Positions 1 through 5,394 of a stretch of 5,394 bases of DNA are shown in pieces. A program made the translations under genes and the position numbers. Under the pieces are notes generated by a model. The model was given only the letters and a program-made list of their open reading frames with translations. It was not told where the DNA came from and ran no database searches. Within the stretch, counting starts at the first letter, position 1; each line of letters starts with the position of its first letter. Source of the DNA: Nitrospira sp. (GTDB lineage Bacteria; Nitrospirota; Nitrospiria; Nitrospirales; Nitrospiraceae); contig VGXD01000162.1 of NCBI GenBank assembly GCA_016873525.1, positions 1 to 5,394 of the forward strand, given 5' to 3'.

Positions 1-1294
1 CCTGGTCTACGAACAGGGCAAGGTTTCGGAGCGGGCCTATTGGTCGCTCGACTATCACGACAAGAGAGAGGGAAGGACCGAGCAGGAGATCGAAGAGGAG
101 TTTCGTGCGGTGCTGACCGAGTCTGTGGCCTTGCGTCTGGCCAGTGATGTGCCGCTGGGCGCGTTCCTGAGCGGCGGCGTGGATTCCAGCAGCGTGGTGG
201 CGGTGATGAGCCGGCTGATGAATCGGCCGGTCAAGACCTTCTCGATCGGATTTAAGGAAGAAGCTTTCAATGAATTACCCTTTGCCAGGGAGGTGGCCAC
301 GCAGTTCTGGACGGAGCACCATGAATTCATCGTCGAGCCCTCCGCCATGGATATCCTGCCGACTCTCGTAACGGTCTACGACGAACCCTATGCGGATTCC
401 TCGGCGATCCCCACGTACTATGTGGCCCAGCTCAGCCGGGAGTTCGTGACCGTAGCCTTGAACGGAGACGGGGGCGATGAATTGTTGGCCGGCTACCCCC
501 GCTACAAGCTGTTGCCCTGGGAGAGACAGGCTGATCGATGGCTGTCCGGAAAGGCCGGGGCCTTCCTTCGATCGTTCTTGCCGAGCGACAAGGCCGACGG
601 GAGGGGGTCGCGGTTATTGAGTCGGCTGGAGCGGTTGGCAACGCCGTTCAGCCGGACCTACCTGGAGCGCATCAGGTATTTTTCGCGGGAAGAAAAATCC
701 AGGCTCTACCAGCCGGACTTTTCTTCCATGGTCAGTGGCGAGGATTCCTATCGTCTCCTGACGTCCTGGTTTGAGGAGGCCAAGGCGACCGACTTGCTCG
801 ATCGATTGCTCGCCGTGGATACGCGCAGCTATTTGCCGGATGACTTGCTGGTGAAAGTAGATCGGGCAACGATGGCCCATGGCCTCGAAGCCCGCTCGCC
901 CTTCCTGGACCATAAGCTGGTGGAGTTTGCTGCGGCGCTGCCGGCCGACATGAAGGTTCGCAACGGACAGGGCAAGTATCTGTTGAAGAAAGCCATGAGG
1001 GGAACCTTGCCGGATTCTATCCTGGACCGTCCGAAAATGGGTTTTGGCGTGCCGATCGATCGCTGGTTCCGTGAGGACTGCCGGGATTTTGTCCGGGATA
1101 CCCTGTTGTCATCCCAAGCCATCGGGCGGGGCTATTTCCAGCCGGAGCGCGTCCGTGAACTCCTGGATCGTCATCAAGGGGTCGGCGAAAACTATGGGTC
1201 CAGACTCTATGCCTTGCTGATGTTGGAATTATGGCACAAGGCCTATGTGGACGAACGACAGCCATGCCAGTTGGAATTGACGCAAGTCCCATAA
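1..1294 (+). CDS. asnB: AsnB-type asparagine synthetase / glutamine amidotransferase, C-terminal part (5' truncated)
   Basis: The frame is open from base 2 and ends at TAA 1292-1294, giving 430 visible residues. The family is usually about 600-640 residues, so roughly 190-200 N-terminal residues, including the catalytic-Cys glutaminase domain, lie upstream. The in-frame GTG at 110 is not the start: the residues before it (LVYEQGK...YWSLDY) match the family's domain-linker region. Numbering from base 2, visible motifs are the ATP-pyrophosphatase loop SGGVDS (57-62), DEPYADSS from 127, NGDGGDE (154-160), VKVDRATM near 284-291, EARSPFLD near 296-303, and the C-terminal RPKMGFGVP segment around 343-351. 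The synthetase site therefore looks intact. The family activates a carboxylate as acyl-adenylate and transfers glutamine-derived ammonia to it. Free asparagine synthesis is possible. In glycan clusters, including exosortase-linked ones, such paralogues are thought to amidate sugars or envelope precursors, and that reading suits the neighbours. The substrate cannot be read from sequence, and the symbol denotes the family. Confidence 0.93.
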   Translation, partial: LVYEQGKVSERAYWSLDYHDKREGRTEQEIEEEFRAVLTESVALRLASDVPLGAFLSGGVDSSSVVAVMSRLMNRPVKTFSIGFKEEAFNELPFAREVATQFWTEHHEFIVEPSAMDILPTLVTVYDEPYADSSAIPTYYVAQLSREFVTVALNGDGGDELLAGYPRYKLLPWERQADRWLSGKAGAFLRSFLPSDKADGRGSRLLSRLERLATPFSRTYLERIRYFSREEKSRLYQPDFSSMVSGEDSYRLLTSWFEEAKATDLLDRLLAVDTRSYLPDDLLVKVDRATMAHGLEARSPFLDHKLVEFAAALPADMKVRNGQGKYLLKKAMRGTLPDSILDRPKMGFGVPIDRWFREDCRDFVRDTLLSSQAIGRGYFQPERVRELLDRHQGVGENYGSRLYALLMLELWHKAYVDERQPCQLELTQVP

Positions 1295-2319
1295 CCTTGA
1301 TCTGTCCTGGCTGCAAAGCCGCTTTGCGCGAGGGGACGGAGGGATATGTCTGCGTCGGCTGCGGCCAGGTCTATCCGGTTCTGGGGGGTGTCCTGCGGAT
1401 GCTTCCCGCCTTGACCGGGGCGGAGGAACAGACCAGAGCCGCGTTCGATTTCGAGCATCGGCGCTATCAGCAAGCCCGCTATCTTCGGATTACGCCGGAC
1501 TTGATCGAGGCCTGGCTTGCCGAAGTGCGGTTGCCCCGCGACTACTTCAAGGGCGGGACCGTCCTCGATGTCGGCTGCGGAACCGGTCGCTGGACCTATG
1601 CCCTGGCCTCGTTGGGCGCCAAGGTGGTTGCGGTGGATGTCAGCGATGCCGCGGTCGAGATCACCAGCGAGGTCATCAGAGGCTTGGGGGATGTGACCGT
1701 CATCCAGGCCAGTGTGTTTCACCTGCCCTTCCAGCCTGGGCAGTTCGACTTTGTGGTGAGCTGGGGTGTGTTGCACCATACGCGATGTACGGAATCGGCC
1801 TTTCGCAGGATTGCGCCGCTCGTTCGTCCTGGAGGCAGGCTGCACATCATGGTCTACGAACGTCGGAATCCGGTCAAGGTCCTGGGCACTGAAGTGTTGC
1901 GCATGGTCATGAGGCGGTTGACTCCTGAGGCAAGGTACCGCTGGTGCGGGCGATTGGTGATCTCCAACCGGAGGGTCTTTCAGCTTGTCCGCGGGCTGAT
2001 CGCCTGCGTGCCGGCCAGCGATCTTTCCGATACCCTGGATGCCGAGAAGGCCCAGTTCGGGCTCTATGATTGGTATTCGCCCCGCTATAACCATCTCCAT
2101 CGCGTCGCGGAGGTCTGCGGCTGGTTTCACAAGGCCGGCTTCGACGATCTCCGCGTGACGTCGCCGATCAAGTACCGGCGTTGGTGGGAGGTGTTGCGGT
2201 TCGGCCAATGCGGAGTTTCGATCAGCGTTCAGGGCCGGCGTCAAGCCAGGGTGAGGACGGTCGTTCCGGAAGCGGTGCAGGAGGGGAGGCTGGCCGATGC
2301 CCTTAGCGCCGCCGTGTAA
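1264..2319 (+). CDS. Class I SAM-dependent methyltransferase with N-terminal Trm112-like zinc ribbon
   Basis: This gene encodes 351 residues from ATG 1264 to TAA 2317-2319. Residues 14-17 (CPGC) and 30-33 (CVGC), followed by YPV.GGV.R.LP, form a Trm112-type zinc ribbon. A Rossmann methyltransferase fold follows: motif I VLDVGCGTG (100-108), the acidic end of strand 2 at D125 in AVDVS, FDFVVSWGVLHHT around 161-173, and VRPGG near 187-191. This is a Methyltransf_11-like core. The C-terminal third contains DWYSPRYNHLH and GWFHKAGFDD, segments I associate with methyltransferases of sugar or polysaccharide clusters. It probably methylates a sugar or glycan intermediate in the cytoplasm; the acceptor is unknown. 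It overlaps the asnB end by 31 nt and the next gene by 23 nt, so it is probably translationally coupled. An alternative ATG at 1231 would add 11 residues and lengthen the overlap to 64 nt. I prefer 1264 because the zinc ribbon begins soon after it, although neither start has a convincing Shine-Dalgarno sequence. Confidence 0.9.
   Translation: MPVGIDASPITLICPGCKAALREGTEGYVCVGCGQVYPVLGGVLRMLPALTGAEEQTRAAFDFEHRRYQQARYLRITPDLIEAWLAEVRLPRDYFKGGTVLDVGCGTGRWTYALASLGAKVVAVDVSDAAVEITSEVIRGLGDVTVIQASVFHLPFQPGQFDFVVSWGVLHHTRCTESAFRRIAPLVRPGGRLHIMVYERRNPVKVLGTEVLRMVMRRLTPEARYRWCGRLVISNRRVFQLVRGLIACVPASDLSDTLDAEKAQFGLYDWYSPRYNHLHRVAEVCGWFHKAGFDDLRVTSPIKYRRWWEVLRFGQCGVSISVQGRRQARVRTVVPEAVQEGRLADALSAAV
2279..2289 (+). 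promoter_or_regulatory. Ribosome binding site of the fused glycosyltransferase gene
   Basis: A doubled purine-rich Shine-Dalgarno sequence, AGGAGGGGAGG, lies inside the 3' end of the methyltransferase gene. The proximal GGGGAGG ends 7 nt before ATG 2297, which is good spacing. The distal AGGAGG ends 12 nt before it. This fixes the start of the downstream gene, because an in-frame TGA at 2252-2254 rules out starts further upstream and no other ATG, GTG or TTG is as well placed. Confidence 0.8.
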
Positions 2320-5300
2320 ACCGGCGCAGGCCGGTCCTGAGGCTTCGTTGCTGTCTGCCGGAGGGCAGGAACCTGGTCAGGCAACGAGTGGAGGCGCTGT
2401 CGTCACGCCCCTCAAGGTCTGTTTCATTTCGCCCCTTGGCTATGGGCTCTATCGGCCCGATAGCCGTCTGCCTTTCGGCGGAGCCGAGGTGCAGTTCTTT
2501 CTGCTGGCCAAGGCCCTGTCCGCTGATGAGAATTTTCACGTGACCGTCCTGACGACCGTGGCTGGGGCCCCGGCCACCGAACGGCAGGGGCGGCTCACCC
2601 TCATTGCACGGCAAGGGAAAAATCGTTTGCAAGGCCATCCCGGCAAGTGGTTTGGCGCGTGGGTGGCTATGTGGCGTCAATTGCGCGTTATCGACGCCGA
2701 TGTCTATCTGCACGCCGGGGCCGGGGTGGAAGTCGGGGCCTATGCGCTGATCTGCCGCTTGCTGCGTCGGCGGTTCATCTACGTGGTGGCGTCGCAAGCC
2801 GATCTGTGCGAGGTGCCCGGTCAGGACGGGATGGTGCAAGGACCGTTACGCCGGCTCTTCCCTCTGGGGCTCCGCTTGGCCCATGCGGTGGTCTGTCGAA
2901 CCGAGGAACAACGGACATGGTTGCGGGGGAGCTATGGAAGGGAAGGCGTTTTGATTCGAACGGGCCATCCGACGCCGGAGCAATCTTCGAATGGTCAGGT
3001 CGAAAGACCTCGTCCATTCATCTTGTGGGCAGGCCGGGCCAAGCAGTTGAAACAGCCCGAGCGGTTTCTCGACCTGGCTGCCGGCCTCCCGCAGGAGCGG
3101 TTTGTGATGGCCCTCATGACCGATCCCAGCCAGGAGGATTTCACGGAGACCCTTCGCGGGAAGGCTGCCGCCTTGCCCAACGTGACGGTCCATGAGGATG
3201 TGCCTTGGGAGGACATGAACCGGTTGTTTGCCCAGGCCAAGTTGTTCGTCAACACGTCAGTCTATGAAGGCTTCCCCAATACCTTCGTACAGGCCGCCAT
3301 GCAGGGGGTGCCGATCCTTTCCTTGACGGTGGATCCGGACGGCGTTCTGGGCCGGGAGCGAATCGGGATCTGCGCCTCAGGCTCGCTCGAACGGCTGGTC
3401 GAAGCCGCCAAGCAATTGTGTGTCTCGGACTCTGCTTGGGCAGCCTGCTCAGCCAGGGCCAAGGCCTATGCCAGGGACTATCATGGTGTGAATCGGTCGG
3501 TGCGTGACTTGAAGCACTTATTGCTGGCGGATGACGCCGTCACGAAACAGCAGGGACAAGGCCCAGGCACAAAGGCGCTGCGGCTCTGTTTCGTGGGGCC
3601 GGCCGACTCCATTACGCTGCGGCGCTGGGTCGAATGGTTTGCCGCCAGGGGCCACGAGACGACGGTTGTGACGGTCGAGCCTCCCGACCCCAATCTGGCC
3701 AGGCGGTTCAAGCTGATCGATGTGAGCCTCGCCTGGTTGCCGAACAAGCTGGGCCGCCTGTTGTCTGCGGTCAGGCTGGCCTTCCTGTTGCGACGGCTCA
3801 AGCTCGACGTGGTCCATCTGCACTATGTGCGAGGTCTGGCTTGGGGTCTCTTGCTGGCAGGACGAGTACCCTCTGTTGCGACCCCCTGGGGCAGCGACCT
3901 GCTCGAAGAACAGGGGGCCTTCAAGGAATGGTATAGCCGAAGTGCGACCCTGGCCTTGTTGAAACGGGTTTCTCTTGTGACGGCCCATTCCCGCTATATG
4001 GAGGGACGGATCCGGCCCTTGCTGCCGGACACCACGTCGGTGATGCGGATCGGTTGGGGAGTGGATCTGCGCCTGTTTCGGGGAGGGCTGGATGCCGGCG
4101 CCATCAGGCAACGGTGGGGAATCGACAAGAGCCGACGCGTCGTCTTCAGCCCCAGACTGGCCAAAGCTTTTTACAACCATGATCTGATCGTCAAGGCCCT
4201 CCCGGCCCTCCGTCGGAAGGTGCCGGAGGTGCTGGTGGTTGTCTCGGAGCAGTTTGCCGATCAAGGCTATGTGGCAGGCTTGCGTCGGCTGGCTGTCGAA
4301 TTGGGCGTGGCCGACCATGTGCTCTTCGTCGGGGCCATCGCCTACCAGGACATGCCCCTGTGGTTGAACTTGGCTGAGGCTGTGGTCATGGTGCCTCAGT
4401 CGGACGGCATGCCCAATACGTTGTTGGAGACGATGGCCTGCGGCGCTGTGCCGGTGCTCAGCCGCTTGCCTCAATATGCGGAACTCGTTAGCCACGGGGT
4501 CAACGGATTTCTGGTTGAGCCTCACCCCGACGATCTGGCCGAGATGCTGTGTCACCTGTTGTCCGATGCCGGCATCAGGGAGCGTATGGCCGGATATAAT
4601 CGGGCTGTGGTCGAGGAGTTGGCGGATCAGGACAAAGAGATGGCCCGCATGGAACGCTGCTATCGGCAACTGGCCGAAGGGAGCAGGGGCGGGCGACCGA
4701 TGGGGCAGATTGCGGCACAAGCCGCTCAGGATGCGACCGGCTTGTCGGCAGCCGGCAGTCTTCCTCGTCAACCGGTGAAGGTCATGTTGCTGACCGTCGG
4801 GCTGGGGATCGGGGGGACGGAAGGGCACCTCTTCGACTTGGCCACAAGGCTCGATCGCAAGCGGTTTGCGGTCGTCGTCTGCGCGCTCAAGGGCGAGGGT
4901 GAGATTGCGCGGGAGCTGCGAAGGAGCGGCGTCAAGGTGGTCACCTTGGGAGGAAGGGGAGTTTGGGACCTTCGCGTGCTCTCCCGGTTGGCGGCGACGA
5001 TGAAGGCGGAACGGCCCGATGTCGTCCACGCTTTTCTTTTCTGGGCCAACATCGCGTCCCGTGTGGTGGGGAGACTGTTACGGGTGCCCGTGCTCATTTC
5101 GTCCTATCGGGAACTGGCCGAGGCCCGATCCTGGGGACGACGCACAGCGGACCGCTTGACGATCCACTGGGCCCAGGCCGTGACCTGTTGCTCGGACGCG
5201 GTGCGCCGCGTCGTCTGCAAGACGGTCGGGGGGGATGAGCGGAAGTACCTCACGATTCACAACGGCGTGGCGATCGATCGCTTCGAGGCCCAGCGCAGAG

Positions 5301-5394
5301 CTTCTGCCGGCCCGACGAAATCGGACTTGGGACTCAAGGAAGCATGGCCGGTGATCGGCACGGTCTGCCGCTTGGATGAACCGACGAAGGGCTT
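2297..5394 (+). CDS. Multi-domain glycosyltransferase: at least three fused GT4-type modules (3' truncated)
   Basis: From ATG 2297 the frame stays open to the window edge: 1,032 complete codons with no stop. I checked the register at every line of the sequence. Three GT-B glycosyltransferase modules follow one another: residues about 39-411, 427-794 and 826 to beyond 1032. They are joined by low-complexity linkers at about 412-426 and 795-825 and preceded by a Pro/Gly/Ala/Gln-rich extension (1-38). Each module has its own GT4 hallmarks, given in separate entries. No signal peptide or obvious membrane segment is visible, so cytoplasmic action on a lipid-linked acceptor at the inner membrane is likely. 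GT4 enzymes are mostly retaining and use nucleotide sugars. Usual single-module members are about 350-420 residues, so this chain is about three times the normal length and still unfinished. The modules differ from one another, which argues for fusion of distinct transferases rather than recent duplication. No internal start with a good ribosome binding site was seen at the module junctions. Sugar specificities are unknown. Confidence 0.92.
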   Translation, partial: MPLAPPCKPAQAGPEASLLSAGGQEPGQATSGGAVVTPLKVCFISPLGYGLYRPDSRLPFGGAEVQFFLLAKALSADENFHVTVLTTVAGAPATERQGRLTLIARQGKNRLQGHPGKWFGAWVAMWRQLRVIDADVYLHAGAGVEVGAYALICRLLRRRFIYVVASQADLCEVPGQDGMVQGPLRRLFPLGLRLAHAVVCRTEEQRTWLRGSYGREGVLIRTGHPTPEQSSNGQVERPRPFILWAGRAKQLKQPERFLDLAAGLPQERFVMALMTDPSQEDFTETLRGKAAALPNVTVHEDVPWEDMNRLFAQAKLFVNTSVYEGFPNTFVQAAMQGVPILSLTVDPDGVLGRERIGICASGSLERLVEAAKQLCVSDSAWAACSARAKAYARDYHGVNRSVRDLKHLLLADDAVTKQQGQGPGTKALRLCFVGPADSITLRRWVEWFAARGHETTVVTVEPPDPNLARRFKLIDVSLAWLPNKLGRLLSAVRLAFLLRRLKLDVVHLHYVRGLAWGLLLAGRVPSVATPWGSDLLEEQGAFKEWYSRSATLALLKRVSLVTAHSRYMEGRIRPLLPDTTSVMRIGWGVDLRLFRGGLDAGAIRQRWGIDKSRRVVFSPRLAKAFYNHDLIVKALPALRRKVPEVLVVVSEQFADQGYVAGLRRLAVELGVADHVLFVGAIAYQDMPLWLNLAEAVVMVPQSDGMPNTLLETMACGAVPVLSRLPQYAELVSHGVNGFLVEPHPDDLAEMLCHLLSDAGIRERMAGYNRAVVEELADQDKEMARMERCYRQLAEGSRGGRPMGQIAAQAAQDATGLSAAGSLPRQPVKVMLLTVGLGIGGTEGHLFDLATRLDRKRFAVVVCALKGEGEIARELRRSGVKVVTLGGRGVWDLRVLSRLAATMKAERPDVVHAFLFWANIASRVVGRLLRVPVLISSYRELAEARSWGRRTADRLTIHWAQAVTCCSDAVRRVVCKTVGGDERKYLTIHNGVAIDRFEAQRRASAGPTKSDLGLKEAWPVIGTVCRLDEPTKG
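2411..3529 (+). other. Glycosyltransferase module 1 (GT4-like) of the fused protein
   Basis: This module spans residues about 39-411 of the fused protein. It opens with a Rossmann strand LKVCFISP, followed by the loop FGGAEVQ (60-66), typical of the nucleotide-sugar-dependent GT4 N-terminal domain. YLHAGAGVEVG and VASQADL follow in the acceptor half. The donor half begins at ILWAGRAKQLK (around 243-252), where R247 and K252 sit where GT4 enzymes place the phosphate-contacting Arg/Lys pair. The EX7E-type motif is YEGFPNTFVQ: E324 is present but the second position is Gln (Q332). The following SLTVDPDGVLG agrees with a GT4 subfamily that I recall often carrying Gln there, so I do not read this as inactivation. 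The sugar donor is unknown. Confidence 0.85.
3575..4678 (+). other. Glycosyltransferase module 2 (GT4-like) of the fused protein
   Basis: This module spans residues about 427-794. It starts with the strand LRLCFVGP and a WVEWFAARGHETTVVT segment, then has DVVHLHYV and TPWGSDLL (W531-G532-S533-D534), a typical N-domain motif of many GT4 enzymes. The interdomain region holds IGWGVDLRLF around 585-594. The donor domain has FSPRLAKAFYN, with R620 and K623, and then SDGMPNTLLE. There the EX7E motif reads D703-x7-E711, an Asp-for-Glu form that is common in GT4. The tail GVNGFLVEPHPDDLAEML is the conserved C-terminal helix region. The module is complete and looks catalytically competent. It resembles module 1 only at the fold level, so it probably transfers a different sugar or makes a different linkage. 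Confidence 0.86.
4772..5394 (+). other. Glycosyltransferase module 3 (GT4-like) of the fused protein, N-terminal part
   Basis: This module runs from residue about 826 to the window end, and only about 207 residues are visible. It opens with VKVMLLTVGLGIGGTEGHLF, where G839-G840-T841-E842 is the GT4 GGxE loop. RPDVVHAFLFWANI, ISSYREL, TCCSDAVRR and IHNGVAIDRF follow, the last being the usual N-domain to C-domain crossover. The final residues GTVCRLDEPTKG place R1025 and K1031 where GT4 enzymes hold the phosphate-binding Arg/Lys. The donor domain and its EX7E motif lie outside the window, so completeness and activity cannot be judged. The sequence type (GTEGHLFDLA, GGRGVWDLRVL) is a recognisable GT4 subgroup distinct from modules 1 and 2. 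Confidence 0.84.

Noticed and set aside
110..112. GTG as the start codon of the amidotransferase
   Set aside because: The same frame is open back to base 2 and encodes family-typical residues, so the gene simply enters from upstream of the window.
1243..2244. A 333-codon open frame on the minus strand opposite the methyltransferase
   Set aside because: It has the same codon-register explanation. The + strand frame has clear zinc-ribbon and SAM-binding motifs, while the minus product has none.
2320..2335. A perfect 6-bp stem with a 4-nt loop (ACCGGC/GCCGGT) just after the methyltransferase stop codon
   Set aside because: It is short, has no T-run after it, and lies within the first codons of the fused gene. 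It is not a terminator. A mild effect on translation is possible but unsupported.
2303..2839. A 178-codon minus-strand frame and a 182-codon + strand frame (2647-3195) over glycosyltransferase module 1
   Set aside because: Both have Arg/Gly/Ser/Pro-skewed composition and no family motif. They overlap a frame with clear GT4 motifs. The minus frame ends at the TTA leucine codon, residue 3 of the fusion.
4775..4786. A separate gene for module 3 starting at GTG 4775 or ATG 4784
   Set aside because: There is no Shine-Dalgarno sequence upstream (the preceding bases are pyrimidine-rich) and no stop codon separates it from module 2. The continuous fusion is the simpler reading.
3518..5029. A 503-codon open frame on the minus strand
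   Set aside because: It is in exact codon register with the + strand glycosyltransferase fusion. In that register its stops correspond to TTA, CTA and TCA codons, which are rare in this GC-rich gene. Its translation is rich in His, Gln, Pro and Arg with no recognisable domain. It is a shadow of the real gene, and it ends exactly at a TTA leucine codon (3518-3520).
5270..5281. The palindrome GCGATCGATCGC, with similar GATCGATCG strings elsewhere (for example near 1053-1062)
   Set aside because: These fall on Ile-Asp-Arg codons in conserved protein segments and are scattered without spacing or context. They look codon-driven rather than like a regulatory or repeat element.

Overview
The window is a dense, one-directional stretch of a cell-surface glycan (exopolysaccharide, O-antigen or capsule type) biosynthesis cluster. 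All supported genes are on the + strand. It starts inside one gene and ends inside another. The DNA is GC-rich, with G or C favoured at third codon positions and TTA, CTA and TCA codons scarce. This fits a high-GC bacterium. The style of the genes recalls Nitrospirota or similar environmental Gram-negatives, but nothing in the window fixes the taxon and I hold that loosely.

Layout: (1) 1-1294, the C-terminal synthetase part of an AsnB-type, glutamine-hydrolysing asparagine synthetase or amidotransferase, whose N-terminal glutaminase domain lies upstream of the window. (2) 1264-2319, a class I SAM-dependent methyltransferase carrying an N-terminal Trm112-like CxxC...CxxC zinc ribbon. It overlaps the end of gene 1 by 31 nt. 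(3) 2297-5394, a very long reading frame with no stop to the end of the window (1,032 complete codons). It overlaps gene 2 by 23 nt and has a strong ribosome binding site inside gene 2.

The third gene is the main result. It encodes at least three consecutive GT-B / GT4-type glycosyltransferase modules in one polypeptide: residues about 39-411, 427-794 and 826 onward. Short Gly/Gln/Ala/Pro-rich linkers join them, and a similar low-complexity extension precedes the first. The modules look like three different GT4 subfamilies rather than copies of one another. The natural reading is a single-chain assembly enzyme that adds several sugars in succession, with the amidotransferase and methyltransferase decorating the same glycan. 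That pathway reading is inference; the fused frame is directly visible and was checked line by line.

There are no intergenic gaps, no RNA genes, no mobile-element or CRISPR signatures, and no credible promoter or terminator inside the window. The operon promoter should lie upstream and the terminator downstream.
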